Origin: Streptomyces prunicolor NBRC 13075
GTDB lineage: Bacteria > Actinomycetota > Actinomycetes > Streptomycetales > Streptomycetaceae
NCBI RefSeq assembly: GCF_000367365.1
Contig: NZ_BARF01000085.1
Location: 124,001 to 188,000 of the forward strand
Length of the DNA stretch: 64,000 nt
Direction: 5' to 3'
The notes under the pieces are model-generated. The model saw nothing but the letters and a program-made list of their open reading frames with translations. It did not search any database and was not told the origin of the DNA. Both the position numbers and the translations under genes were made by a program. Positions within the stretch are counted from its first letter, which is position 1. Every line of letters starts with the position of its first letter. This document shows, one piece after another, positions 24,424 through 33,233 of the stretch.

Positions 24424-25056
24424 ATGGGCAAGCTCGTCTCCACCCTCTTCATCACCCTCGACGGCGTCTACCAAGCTCCCGGCGGCCCCGAAGAGGACAC
24501 CCGCGGCGGCTTCGAGCACGGCGGCTGGAGTTTCGTCTACGGCGACGACGACTTCGGCCGCTTCGTGATCGAGGTCTTCGACCGCTCCGGCGCGTACCTG
24601 CTCGGCCGCCGTACGTACGACATCTTCGCCGGGTACTGGCCGCACAAGACCGACCCCGCCGACCCGATCGCCGCCAAGCTGAACGCCCTGCCGAAGTACG
24701 TCCCCTCCGCCACCCTCACCGACCCCTCCTGGGCCGGCACCACCGTGCTCAGCGGCGACCTCGCCAAGGAGGTCGGCGACCTCAAGGAGCGAACCGACGG
24801 CGAACTCCAGGTGCACGGCAGCGGCGCCCTCGTCCGGTCCCTCCTCGCGCTCGGCCTCGTCGACACGCTCCACCTGGTGACCTTCCCGGTCGTGCTCGGC
24901 AGCGGCCTGCGCCTGTTCCCCGAGGGCACCGCGCCCATGGCCTTCCGGCACACGGGAGGGCGCGTCACCAGCACCGGCGTCTCCATCCAGTCGTACGACC
25001 TGGCGGGCCGCCCGACCTACGGTTCGTACGCGGACGAGGATGCGGGAAACGCCTAG
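24424..25056 (+). CDS. Dihydrofolate reductase (RibD C-terminal) family protein
   Basis: A 210-aa NADPH-binding reductase-fold protein. The start KLVSTLFITLDGVYQAPGGP, the central DRSGAYLLGRRTYDIFAGYW, the cofactor loop LQVHGSGALVRSLLALGLVD and LVTFPVVLGSGLRLFPEG match the small stand-alone RibD_C proteins common in actinomycetes. They are homologous to, but distinct from, true FolA; the substrate is unknown. Spacing and no shared operon context give no more clues. Confidence 0.88.
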   Translation: MGKLVSTLFITLDGVYQAPGGPEEDTRGGFEHGGWSFVYGDDDFGRFVIEVFDRSGAYLLGRRTYDIFAGYWPHKTDPADPIAAKLNALPKYVPSATLTDPSWAGTTVLSGDLAKEVGDLKERTDGELQVHGSGALVRSLLALGLVDTLHLVTFPVVLGSGLRLFPEGTAPMAFRHTGGRVTSTGVSIQSYDLAGRPTYGSYADEDAGNA

Positions 25057-25147
25057 TCAGCGGGGATCCGCGCCGGTACGGTGATCGTTCCGTGTGGCAG
25101 CCACCGAGGTCTCCACCCCTTCACCGGAGACCGGGAGAGCCGCCCCC

Positions 25148-26053
25148 ATGTCCTCGATCGCCGTACCGTGCACCGCCCTGCCCCGCCGCGCCTGGCTCAC
25201 CGACCTGCCCGTCCTGCTGGTCGCGGTGGTCTGGGGCGCCAGTTATCTCGCCGCCAAGGACATCACCACGGCCCGCACGGTCCTCGCCGTCCTGGTCCTG
25301 CGCTTCGCCCTCGTCCTGCCCGTCCTCGCGGTCGTGGGCCACCGCGCGCTGCGCGCCCTGACGGCCGCCCAGTGGCGCGGCGCGGCCCTGCTCGGGCTGA
25401 TCCTCGCCGGGATCTTCCTCCTGGAGACCTACGGCGTCGTCCACACCTCGGCGACCAACGCGGGCCTCATCATCAGCCTCACCATGATCTTCACGCCGCT
25501 CGCCGAGGCCGCCGTGACCCGCACCCGGCCACCCCGGGCCTTCCTCGGCGCGGCAGCCCTCTCCGTGCTCGGCGTCCTGCTGCTGACCCAGGGCGCGGGT
25601 TTCTCCCGCCCCTCCCTCGGCGACCTCCTCATGCTGCTCGCCGCCCTCGCCCGCACCCTGCACGTCCTGGCCATGTCCCGCACCAAGTCGGTCCAGGACG
25701 CCGACGCACTGCCCCTGACCACCGTCCAACTCGCCACCGCCGTCGCGGTGTTCGCGATCCTGTCGACCGGCGCCGACACCACCCCGTGGGCCACGGCCGC
25801 CGACTTCGGGCCACGCGAATGGGCCGGGCTGCTGTTCCTGTCCGCGTTCTGCACCCTGTTCGCCTTCTTCGTGCAGATGTGGGCCGTACGCCGGACCTCG
25901 CCCTCCCGGGTCAGCCTGCTGCTCGGCACCGAGCCCCTGTGGGCCGCCGCGGCCGGTATCGCGCTCGGCGGGGAGCGGCTCGGGGCGTTCGGGCTGGCAG
26001 GCGGTGTGCTCGTACTTGTGGGGACGGCATGGGGGCGCGGGGCAGCACGGTGA
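25148..26053 (+). CDS. EamA family (DMT superfamily) transporter
   Basis: A 301-aa inner-membrane protein with about ten predicted helices in two EamA repeats: repeat 1 around LPVLLVAVVWGASYLAAKDI to LLGLILAGIFLLETYGVVHT, repeat 2 around LLMLLAALARTLHVLAMS to LLLGTEPLWAAAAGIALGGE. Such proteins export metabolites or amino acids; the substrate is unknown. ATG 25148 has GGGAGAG 8 bases upstream. An alternative GTG at 25094 is preceded by TACGGT 9 bases away and could be a leaderless start adding 18 residues. Confidence 0.85.
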   Translation: MSSIAVPCTALPRRAWLTDLPVLLVAVVWGASYLAAKDITTARTVLAVLVLRFALVLPVLAVVGHRALRALTAAQWRGAALLGLILAGIFLLETYGVVHTSATNAGLIISLTMIFTPLAEAAVTRTRPPRAFLGAAALSVLGVLLLTQGAGFSRPSLGDLLMLLAALARTLHVLAMSRTKSVQDADALPLTTVQLATAVAVFAILSTGADTTPWATAADFGPREWAGLLFLSAFCTLFAFFVQMWAVRRTSPSRVSLLLGTEPLWAAAAGIALGGERLGAFGLAGGVLVLVGTAWGRGAAR

Positions 26054-26252
26054 CTCCCGGAAGACTCAACGGTATCGGCCAGTCATCCGACAAATAGCCC
26101 GGACCGGTGTCGCCGGTGGCGGCCTCGCCGCCTTCGGTGGCCGGAGCGTCGGGGGGACGGAGACCGAGCTCCGCGCCGGGAAGGTGCGCAGGAAGATCTC
26201 CCTCAAGCCCGGGGCATCCGTGAAGATCGACCTCTCCTGAGCGGGAACACAC

Positions 26253-26285
26253 GGCGATGCGAGTCCGCGCGGGACTCGCATCGCC
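26253..26285. terminator. Strong bidirectional stem-loop
   Basis: A perfect 14-base stem (GGCGATGCGAGTCC / GGACTCGCATCGCC) with 5-base loop; flanking ACACA/TGTGT can extend it. It lies between the EamA transporter and the 3' end of the convergent CHRD gene. About 150 bases upstream of it end with a protein-like tail (KISLKPGASVKIDLS, stop near 26240), whose gene start I cannot find. Confidence 0.75.
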
Positions 26286-26331
26286 TGGCTGTGTACGGCT
26301 CCGTCGGTTCGGTCGGTGCCGTACGTCGGTG

Positions 26332-27330
26332 CTACTTGGTGGCGAGGAACAGGTAGTCGGCCGTGTAGGGGACGCGGGCGGTGGGCTGCTCGGCCGGGTC
26401 GCAGGTGCCGGCCGGGGCGACGCCGCCGGCGGTGTTGAGTCGGAGCACCGATGTGGTCCTGGACAGGAGTCCTTCACTCTTGCCGGTCTGCCGCGCGCGG
26501 AGCAGGAGTTGGGGGATGTTGCCCTTGCCGTTGTCGAACTTGTTGAGGACGGTGCCGGTCACCGAGGAGCCGTCGGGAGCGATCCACTGCGGCGGGCCGG
26601 CGGGGCCGTGCTGGGCGAAGCTGTGCTGGATGCCGCCCTGGAGGGTGGCGTCGACGTTGTCCTGGGTGAAGGCGTAGGAGCCGTCGTCCTGCTTGGTGCA
26701 GGCGTAGATCTGGGCCCCCTTGACGACGCCGGCCAGGGACGAGTGCCGGATGGCGGCGGGCAGCGAGACGGCGCCCGGCAGCGCGACGGCCTGTCCGCGG
26801 ACCGCGCCGCCCGGGAACTCGGCGGTGTGCAGGTTGAAGTAGAACTGGTCGGGATGCGCCTTGATGCTCCGCAGCAGGTCCGCGTCCTTGACCTTCACCG
26901 TGCCGAACACGAACGGCGTGCCGCCCTTGAGCTTCTCCATGAAGAACGGGATCTTCACGTCACCGTTGGTGCCCCGCGCACCCTGGTGGAGATGGGCCAT
27001 GGTCGGGGTACCGATACCGGTCCACGCGAACGCGAAGGACACCTCGTCGCCCTGGACCCGCATGAGGGCCACCGCGCTGCCGTCCTTGTCACCCACCGCC
27101 GGCTTGCCCTTGACGGGCACCTCGTTGTCACCGGTCAGGATCGAGGTGAAGTACCGCGCCCCCGGCGCGTTCTCGGAGTAGCGGCCGATGGCCCCCGCCG
27201 CCTGCGTCGCCCCCGCCGCCGGATGCGACACGGTGGCGTCGGCCGCACCGTCCGCGCCGTTGCAGGCGGTCAGGAGCAGAGTGCCGGTGAGCGCCGTCGC
27301 GGCGATGGTCCCGAATCGCTTGAACTTCAT
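26332..27330 (-). CDS. CHRD plus DUF3455 domain lipoprotein
   Basis: A 332-aa exported lipoprotein: signal with lipobox LLTAC at about residues 18-22. A CHRD domain follows (about 45-165: YFTSILTGDNEVPV, AFAWTGIGTPTMAHLHQGA, FYFNLHTAEFPGGAVRGQ). A DUF3455-like domain then runs to the C-terminus (AGVVKGAQIYACTKQDDGSY, APDGSSVTGTVLNKFDNGKG, YTADYLFLATK). CHRD was first defined in chordin, and bacterial members are secreted with unknown roles. The pairing with DUF3455 in one chain is notable. ATG 27330 begins the signal peptide; an open frame up to 27438 lacks a ribosome site. Confidence 0.8.
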   Translation of the reverse strand: MKFKRFGTIAATALTGTLLLTACNGADGAADATVSHPAAGATQAAGAIGRYSENAPGARYFTSILTGDNEVPVKGKPAVGDKDGSAVALMRVQGDEVSFAFAWTGIGTPTMAHLHQGARGTNGDVKIPFFMEKLKGGTPFVFGTVKVKDADLLRSIKAHPDQFYFNLHTAEFPGGAVRGQAVALPGAVSLPAAIRHSSLAGVVKGAQIYACTKQDDGSYAFTQDNVDATLQGGIQHSFAQHGPAGPPQWIAPDGSSVTGTVLNKFDNGKGNIPQLLLRARQTGKSEGLLSRTTSVLRLNTAGGVAPAGTCDPAEQPTARVPYTADYLFLATK

Positions 27331-27488
27331 GTGTCTCGTTCTCCCCGTGATGGCCGATCCGCGGCTGGCCCGCGGTCGTTCTCCCTCCATCACGGGGCCC
27401 CTGTGGCGATCCCTCAGCCGATGACACTCCTGAGACACGCCTGAGAAGGGATGGCATCACTGAGGACACGATCTTGACATTACGACGC

Positions 27489-28376
27489 TCACCGACGCGC
27501 TGTGAGTGGCAGGGCGCGTGCGGTGCCCGGCCCGGGGAGGGCGGACGGGACCCGCTCCAGGACACCGCCCGCGAAGACGTCGTACAAGGGCAGGGACTCC
27601 AGGTGGACGTAGCCGATGTGGCAGTCGCAGACGGCCAGCGGACACGCGCGCGGTCGCAACGCCGCCCGGTAGGAGCCGTCGTACAGGTTCCCCAGCTCGT
27701 CGCGGACGAAGTGGCAGCGGCGGACCGTGCCCGCGCCGTCGACCGAGATCACGGACTCGCCGGTACGGCACGGAAGTCCGGCGCTGCGGTGCGGGTGCCG
27801 GCTGTACGGGAACAGGGGGTCGAGCGCGGTCCAGTCGTTGGCCTCGGCGTCGTCGTAGGTGTGTCCCTCGGCGGCGTTGATCCAGAGGTAGACGTGCGGG
27901 GGCAGGTCGTCGCGGAGTCGGCGGGCCGCCGCCAGATGGGCGGGCAGGCCCACCACGCCGACACTGAAGCGCACCCCGCGGTCGGCCAGTTCACGGCACT
28001 TGGCGAGGAAACGGTCGTACGGGGTCTGGCCCGGGTGGTACGTGCACCACAGGGCGAGCGTGTCCAGGTCGGCCTCGGCGAGCCAGCCCGTCCGGCAGCT
28101 CAGGTTGGTCTGGATGGCGACCCGGCGCACGTGCGGCAGCCGGGACAGCTCGGTGAGGGTGCGCCGGTACCAGGAGCGGACCAACCCCTCGCCCCACGGT
28201 GTGAACAGGAGCGACAGGTCGTCCTCGCTGTCCGTCGCCCACCGCGCGAAGCGCTCCAACGCCGCCCGGTCCGCGCGGAGTTGGGCGGTCGAGTCGCGGC
28301 GCTTGGCGAACGGGCAGTAGGGGCAGTCGTAGTCGCAGGACGCGAGCGGCCCCCGGTACAGGACGGTGAGATCCAT
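27489..28376 (-). CDS. STM4011 family radical SAM protein
   Basis: A 295-aa radical-SAM enzyme. The [4Fe-4S] motif CDYDCPYC sits at residues 14-21, followed by YCPFAKRR. The C-terminal third holds five more cysteines (203, 221, 245, 250, 252; the last in RACPLAVCDCHIGYVHLE), arranged like a SPASM-type auxiliary cluster used by peptide-modifying radical-SAM enzymes. It would cleave S-adenosylmethionine to start a radical reaction; the substrate is unknown. Last gene of a five-gene cassette; its start lies nine bases after the STM4012 stop. Confidence 0.85.
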   Translation of the reverse strand: MDLTVLYRGPLASCDYDCPYCPFAKRRDSTAQLRADRAALERFARWATDSEDDLSLLFTPWGEGLVRSWYRRTLTELSRLPHVRRVAIQTNLSCRTGWLAEADLDTLALWCTYHPGQTPYDRFLAKCRELADRGVRFSVGVVGLPAHLAAARRLRDDLPPHVYLWINAAEGHTYDDAEANDWTALDPLFPYSRHPHRSAGLPCRTGESVISVDGAGTVRRCHFVRDELGNLYDGSYRAALRPRACPLAVCDCHIGYVHLESLPLYDVFAGGVLERVPSALPGPGTARALPLTARR

Positions 28377-28385
28377 GACGGTCCG

Positions 28386-29723
28386 TCACTTCCGTTCGTA
28401 GGCGGCCATCGCGGACCGCACCTCGGGGGAGAACAACTCCGGGCCCACGGCGTCGGAATGGGCCAGGCCCTCCGGGGTCAGCACGAGCGACTCGCCCGCC
28501 GCGTCGGTCAGCCAGCCGCGCCCGGCCAGCCGGTCGAGCTCTGTCCCGAAGTCGTCGTCGGGTGAACTCCCGAAGCGGGCGCGGTAGTCGGCGACGGACA
28601 GCCCCTCGGCCTGGAGGAGGGACTGGAGGAGATGACGGCGACGTGCCTCGTGTCCGTCAACGTCGTAGCCGACCTCCGCGTGCGCGAAGTCGGTCGTCGT
28701 GACGTAGTCGTCGATGATGCCGCGGATCTTCTGCATGCCGACCGCGTAGTCGAAGGAGTAGTGCAGCGTCGACGTGTACGAGCGGGCTCCGCAGCCGAGC
28801 CCGATCATGCCGTCCGTCTGGCAGGCGTAGTCGTCGGCGCCCTGGGGCGGGGCGTCGGCCCGGCGGAACATCCGCATCGACTGCTGGACGTAGCCGCGAG
28901 CGAGGAGGTGGTCACGTCCCGCGCGGTACAGGCACAGCCGCTGCGCGTCCCACTCCGGGTCGGTTCCGGCGTCCCCCTGGTGCCGGCCGAGGCCGGTCAA
29001 CGGGCGGACGTAGAGCGGGTACAGGTACAGCTCCTCGGGCCGCCAGGCCAGGGCCGCGTCCAGCGAGGCGAGCCAGGTCCGCTCGGTCTGGCCGTCGATG
29101 CCGTAGATGAGGTCGATGTTGAGCGCCGGGATGGTGGTGTCCCGGATCCGGCCGAGCGCGGCCTCCACGTCGGCACGGCGCTGCGGGCGTACGGCGGCCC
29201 TGGCCTCGGAGTCGACGAAGCTCTGGACGCCCAGGCTGAGGCGGGTCGCGCCGCGCTCCGCGAGGACGGCGAGCCGGTCCGCGGTGGCCGTGGCGGGCGA
29301 GGCCTCCACGGAGAGCGGGACCGCGCGCAGGTCGGCGCCCATGCGCCGCTCGGCGAGGTCGCACAGGCGCTCCAGCTCGGACGCGGTGAGGAAGGTCGGG
29401 GTGCCGCCGCCGAACGCCGCGGTGGCGAACCGCACCGGCTCCGCGTCGCCGAGTGCCGCCCGGACGGCGTCCGCCTGACGTTCCAGGGCGTCCAGATAGG
29501 CGCCGGTCAGGCCGTCCGGGGCACCGATGCGGGTGAAGAGGTTGCAGAAGCCGCACCGGACCTCGCAGAACGGTATGTGCACATACAGCGAGAGGGCGCT
29601 TCGGTCCTGCGCCGCCCACAACTCCCGCAGCGCGGGCCGGTCTTGGAGGCGGCGGTACGCCGTCTTGTGCGGATACGCGTACACGTAGTGCTGATAGGGA
29701 CTGGTCTGCTGGACGGTGGTCAT
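28386..29723 (-). CDS. STM4012 family radical SAM protein (HemN-like)
   Basis: A 445-aa protein of the coproporphyrinogen dehydrogenase (HemN)-like branch: HIPFCEVRCGFCNLF (C53, C57, C60), FGGGTPTFLTASELERLCDL, RLSLGVQSFVDSEARAA and LNIDLIYGIDGQTERTWLAS, with a winged-helix-like C-terminal part (LLQAEGLSVADYRARFG, GRGWLTDAAGESLVLTPEGL). Despite HemN likeness it is not expected to make haem; this branch is defined by its cassette. ATG 29723 overlaps the STM4013 stop by 4 bases. An upstream extension to 29774 is out of family. Confidence 0.87.
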   Translation of the reverse strand: MTTVQQTSPYQHYVYAYPHKTAYRRLQDRPALRELWAAQDRSALSLYVHIPFCEVRCGFCNLFTRIGAPDGLTGAYLDALERQADAVRAALGDAEPVRFATAAFGGGTPTFLTASELERLCDLAERRMGADLRAVPLSVEASPATATADRLAVLAERGATRLSLGVQSFVDSEARAAVRPQRRADVEAALGRIRDTTIPALNIDLIYGIDGQTERTWLASLDAALAWRPEELYLYPLYVRPLTGLGRHQGDAGTDPEWDAQRLCLYRAGRDHLLARGYVQQSMRMFRRADAPPQGADDYACQTDGMIGLGCGARSYTSTLHYSFDYAVGMQKIRGIIDDYVTTTDFAHAEVGYDVDGHEARRRHLLQSLLQAEGLSVADYRARFGSSPDDDFGTELDRLAGRGWLTDAAGESLVLTPEGLAHSDAVGPELFSPEVRSAMAAYERK

Positions 29724-30550
29724 CGGACGGCCTCGGCGGGGTCGAGGAGGAAGTGGGCGTACGGCACGGTCCACACGGACTCGTGGCCCAGACGGTGGCC
29801 GGTGTAGCCGTCGTCGCCGTAGGCGGTGCCGTGGTCGGAGCAGACGATGACGAAGCAGGGGCGCCGGGAGCTCACCGCGGCGAACAGCCGCCCGATGTGC
29901 CGGTCGACGTACTCCAGCGCGGCGGCGTGCGTCTCCCGGGTGTCTCCCGCCTCGCGGGTCGCGCCCGGCAGGTGGAACCAGTTGGGCTGGTGCAGTGCCG
30001 ACACGTTCACGAAGAGGAACAGGCGCTGTTCGGCGGGCAGTTGGTCCACCACCTGTTCCACGCGGTCGATCTGGTTCTCGAAGGAGTGCGGCGAGGTGAC
30101 GCCGAACTCCTCCTCCCAGTGCGCTTCTTGGAACAGGCCGGGCAGTACGGAGCCCAGCGGACCGCGCCGGTTGAAGAAGCCCACGCCCCCGACGCAGACG
30201 GTGCGGTAGCCGGCCGCCGCCAGTCCGGACACCAGGTCGGGGGTGTCGTAGACGAAGGTGCCCTCGGCGGTGGTCTCGCTGCCGGCGAAGCTCGCCGCGA
30301 ACAGCCGTGGATGCGGGCCGGGTTGGGCCGGAGTGGGCAGGAACCCGGCGAAGATCGCCTGGTGCGAGGCGTAGGTGAAACTGCCCGGGGCGTGCCTCTT
30401 CTCCCAGCGTCCGCCGGGCAGTTGGCGGGCGAGCTGCGGGATGCGCCCCGTGGCCGCCAACTCGACGGCCACGTCGTGCCGCAGCGTGTCGAGGGTGACC
30501 AGCAGGATGTCGTGGTCGCCGACGATCGCGTTCATGTCGGGCTCAGGCAT
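29720..30550 (-). CDS. STM4013 family hydrolase (alkaline phosphatase superfamily)
   Basis: A 276-aa protein with the alkaline-phosphatase/sulfatase fold. The N-terminal metal/nucleophile strand DILLVTLDTLRHDVA (D21, T22) and the C-terminal VIVCSDHGTAYGDDGYTGHR (DHG plus His) provide the two-metal site; GFLPTP and LFLFVNVSALHQPNWFHLPG lie between. It could hydrolyse or transfer a phosphate or sulfate ester. ATG 30550 has AGGA seven bases upstream; ATG 30535 is an alternative. It overlaps the STM4014 stop by 8 bases, indicating coupled translation. Confidence 0.85.
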   Translation of the reverse strand: MPEPDMNAIVGDHDILLVTLDTLRHDVAVELAATGRIPQLARQLPGGRWEKRHAPGSFTYASHQAIFAGFLPTPAQPGPHPRLFAASFAGSETTAEGTFVYDTPDLVSGLAAAGYRTVCVGGVGFFNRRGPLGSVLPGLFQEAHWEEEFGVTSPHSFENQIDRVEQVVDQLPAEQRLFLFVNVSALHQPNWFHLPGATREAGDTRETHAAALEYVDRHIGRLFAAVSSRRPCFVIVCSDHGTAYGDDGYTGHRLGHESVWTVPYAHFLLDPAEAVR

Positions 30551-31724
30551 GGGCTGTTCCTGTTCTGTACGGGTGCCGCGGGCCGCTGCCGGCCGGTGCG
30601 CGCAGGACGGCCGCCACCTGCGCGCCGTAGGTGTCCAGACCCTCGGCGCCGCTGCCGGGCAGTCCGGTGAGCCGGGGCAGCAGGTCGCCGAAGGCGTTGA
30701 CCTCGCCGACGAAGCTGCGGCGCCAGTCCACGGCCGGCAGCAGGTCGACCCCGACGCACAGGGTGCGCGGGAAGCAGGACGCGGCGCGCTCGCACACGTC
30801 CAGGACGTCGGACCACCGGGCGCCCGCGGCGGTGACGGCCCGCCGGACGCCGTCGAGGTCGCCGCGGCTGCCGCCCAGATGCAGATTGGTCAGCGGCCCG
30901 CGACTGGTGCGCACCACCGCGTGGGTGGCCCGGCCGGCCACGACGACCACCCGGAGGTCCGCGGCCCGGCCCGCCTGGGATGCCTTCGGTACCCAGCGTT
31001 CGAGATGCAGCCCGTCCGGGGCCAGCGCGTCCACGATGCGGGCGACGTCCCGCTCGTCGTGATACCGCCGCACCCGAAGGGAGTTGTGCAGTGCGCCGTC
31101 CGGACCGGTCTCGACGGACGTGGTCGCCCTGATCCGGCCGCCGCCGGCCGTCTCGACCGCGAGGACGCCCGAGGCCGAGGACCCGTGGGCGGGCTTGACG
31201 AACAGCCGGGGCATCCGGTGTTCGCGCATCAGCGCCCGTACGTCGTCCCAGCCGTGCACGCGCGCGCCGTGCGGACCCGACGTGGGCGAGTCCGGGACGG
31301 GCACACCGGCCGAGTCCAGTACGGCGTGACACGCCCGTTTGTCGAACAGCGCCGCCAGGTCGTCCGGGTCGGCGAGGGGGATGCCGCCGCGCAGCGTGCG
31401 CAGCGCGGCCGTGAACCGCGTGTACCAGCGGGCCGAGCCCTCGACCCGGGTGGGGTCCGTGGCGTCCCGCAGCAGCCGGTCGACCTCGGGGTTCTCACCG
31501 GGGGAGTCGACCCGCACGAACTCGTCGGCGGCGAAGTCCGCTCCCCGCGCGCGCAGGACGTCCGCCCAGGCGACGACGCGGGGTGCGGGCAGCCCGGCCG
31601 CGCGCACGGCCTCCGTGAAGAGGGACACCCTGCGGTTCTCAGGGTTGCCGACCACCGCGAACCGGGGGCCGGTGCGGGCGGACGACGCGGTGCCGGCCGG
31701 CCGAACCGCTGCGGACGCGGTCAC
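30543..31724 (-). CDS. STM4014 family protein (ATP-grasp-like)
   Basis: A 393-aa protein with ATP-grasp features: RLFVKPAHGSSASGVLAVE (nucleotide-binding strand and Gly-rich loop), DLRVVVVAGRATHAVVRTSR, and metal-ligating CVGVDLLPAVDWRR and FVGEVNAFGDLLP. RimK-like ATP-grasp enzymes ligate amino acids or peptides using ATP. A ligase step in the cassette is therefore the working guess. The N-terminal third (FAVVGNPENRRVSLFTEAVR) resembles a pre-ATP-grasp domain. The 4-base overlap with STM4015 couples them. Confidence 0.8.
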   Translation of the reverse strand: MTASAAVRPAGTASSARTGPRFAVVGNPENRRVSLFTEAVRAAGLPAPRVVAWADVLRARGADFAADEFVRVDSPGENPEVDRLLRDATDPTRVEGSARWYTRFTAALRTLRGGIPLADPDDLAALFDKRACHAVLDSAGVPVPDSPTSGPHGARVHGWDDVRALMREHRMPRLFVKPAHGSSASGVLAVETAGGGRIRATTSVETGPDGALHNSLRVRRYHDERDVARIVDALAPDGLHLERWVPKASQAGRAADLRVVVVAGRATHAVVRTSRGPLTNLHLGGSRGDLDGVRRAVTAAGARWSDVLDVCERAASCFPRTLCVGVDLLPAVDWRRSFVGEVNAFGDLLPRLTGLPGSGAEGLDTYGAQVAAVLRAPAGSGPRHPYRTGTAHA

Positions 31725-32680
31725 TCCCCGACGGCGACGTAGCGCCAGACCGTGCCGTCGTCCTCCGTGTCCTCGTCGGCGTCGTCACGGTCCAGGTCGA
31801 CCTCCACACCCGCCGCCACCAACGTCTGCCGTATCCGCTCCGCGACGGCCTCGCTGAGGTAGTTGTGGTGCAGGTCCAGCTTCTTGAGATGCGTCAGCGG
31901 CTGCCCGCTCAGCAGCGCTACGGCGCCCTCGTCGGTCAGCACGCCCATCGACAGGTCCAGCACCTCCAGGCGTTCCACCACCGGGGCGGCGGCGACCGCG
32001 GCGGCCACCGCGTCCTGCATCTCGCTGTTGCGCAGGGCCAGCTGACGCAGGCGCGGCAGCCGCGCACCGGACAGGATCGGCTCCAGGTCGGCGGCCTCGC
32101 TGTCACCGCCGTAGTCCGGCGTGCCCAGCCACAGGTCCAGGTGCTCCAGGGCGGGCAGGTCACTGGCGCCGATCCCGCGCACCACCCCGACGGGCAGCCC
32201 GCCCGTCTCCGCCACCAGCCGGCGCAGCGCACCGTGCCGCAGCGCGGTGAACTCCAGGCCGGTGCCGCCGCGCACACCGAACTCCTCCAGCGCCGGGTAG
32301 GCGTTGAGCAGCGGTGCGACATCGGTCTGGTGGATCCAGGAGATCTCGCACTCCTCCATCACCAGGTCGCCGACGAACAGTGCGCGCAGTGCGGGGAAGG
32401 CGTCCCGGGCCTCCACCAGCGCCTCGAAGATCTCGGTGGGCGCCCTGTCGTAGGCATCTCCCCAGGCGCCGATGATCAGCGCCCGGACCCGGTTCGTGTC
32501 GACGGCGGCGCGGAAGCGGGCGAACGTGTCGGCCCACGCCTCGTCGGCGCCGTACACGCCGCTGTTCAGGCGCCAGGCGACCGAGTCCGGCTCGGGCAGC
32601 CGGTCGGTCGGGGCGCCCGGCCCGGGAAAGGTGAACGCGGGCAGCCCGTGCAGCGCGTCGAGGTGCTCACCGATGGTCAT
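31721..32680 (-). CDS. STM4015 family leucine-rich repeat protein
   Basis: A 319-aa protein, first gene of the cassette. From about residue 90 it has successive LRR-like units: ALRALFVGDL, LEEFGVRGGTGL, LRRLVAETGGLP, LEHLDLWLGTP, LRQLALRNSEM, LEVLDLSMGVL and LKKLDLHHNYL. These ribonuclease-inhibitor-like repeats form a curved binding surface, suggesting substrate or partner recognition for the enzymes encoded downstream. An acidic tail (DLDRDDADEDTEDDG) follows. No signal or membrane segment, so the cassette acts in the cytosol. Confidence 0.82.
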   Translation of the reverse strand: MTIGEHLDALHGLPAFTFPGPGAPTDRLPEPDSVAWRLNSGVYGADEAWADTFARFRAAVDTNRVRALIIGAWGDAYDRAPTEIFEALVEARDAFPALRALFVGDLVMEECEISWIHQTDVAPLLNAYPALEEFGVRGGTGLEFTALRHGALRRLVAETGGLPVGVVRGIGASDLPALEHLDLWLGTPDYGGDSEAADLEPILSGARLPRLRQLALRNSEMQDAVAAAVAAAPVVERLEVLDLSMGVLTDEGAVALLSGQPLTHLKKLDLHHNYLSEAVAERIRQTLVAAGVEVDLDRDDADEDTEDDGTVWRYVAVGE

Positions 32681-32738
32681 GCGGCCGCTCCTGAGAAGGA
32701 AGTGTGCGTGGTCTGTGGTGCCGCATTTCTACCAACCG

Positions 32739-32787
32739 CCACTGACAGTGCCCGTCGGCGGGGCGGGCCAGGGGGCGTTGTCAGTGG
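32739..32787. promoter_or_regulatory. Spaced inverted repeat in the divergent STM4015 / small-gene promoter
   Basis: CCACTGACA (32739-32747) and TGTCAGTGG (32779-32787) are perfect complements 31 bases apart, and symmetry continues outward imperfectly. It sits centrally between STM4015 (start 32680) and the 108-aa gene (start 32850), so one dimeric or tetrameric regulator could control both sides. No regulator gene is adjacent. Confidence 0.5.
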
Positions 32788-32849
32788 TGGCCCCTAACGT
32801 CGTGGTCATGAAGCCGGTGCGCGGCGCACCCGGCGGTGAGGGGACAGCC

Positions 32850-33176
32850 ATGTACCGACAGGGAGACGTGCTGATCGTGCCGGTCGCGCAGGACGCGGTG
32901 CCCGCTCACGCGGCACACGCCCCGAGCGAGCGGCGCGACGGACGCGGGCGGCTCGTGCTGGCGCTGGGAGAGGTGACGGGGCACGCCCACGCGGTCGTCG
33001 GGCCGGGGGAGTTGGTGCGCGAGCCGGGTCCGTACGGGCCGTTGCTGCTCCATCTGCCCCAGGGCGGGCGGGTGGTGCACGAGGAGCACGCGGTGATCGT
33101 GCTGCCCAAAGGGTGGTTCCGGGTCGTCAGACAGCGGGAGTACGTGCCCGGGTCCGTACGGATCGTGGCCGACTGA
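32850..33176 (+). CDS. Hypothetical protein, divergent partner of the STM401x cassette
   Basis: A 108-aa beta-rich soluble protein: MYRQGDVLIVPVAQDAVPA, GRLVLALGEVTGHAHAVVG, LLLHLPQGGRVVHEEHAVIV and LPKGWFRVVRQREYVPG. The pattern of short strands with conserved His residues (TGHAHAV, VHEEHAVI) suggests a small cupin-like or metal-binding barrel, but I do not recognise the family. ATG 32850 has GAGGGGA about seven bases upstream; ATG 32808 upstream is weaker. A short gap leads to the DUF6745-like gene, likely one operon. Confidence 0.7.
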   Translation: MYRQGDVLIVPVAQDAVPAHAAHAPSERRDGRGRLVLALGEVTGHAHAVVGPGELVREPGPYGPLLLHLPQGGRVVHEEHAVIVLPKGWFRVVRQREYVPGSVRIVAD

Positions 33177-33233
33177 GCGACCGGGACGCACCGGCAGCAC
33201 GACAGAACTGGGCGGGGCGCGGAGGAAGTGCAC

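Noticed and set aside
26054..26240. 78-codon frame ending KISLKPGASVKIDLS
   Set aside because: The C-terminal tail looks protein-like, but no start, ribosome site or known domain supports a gene; it may be a remnant.
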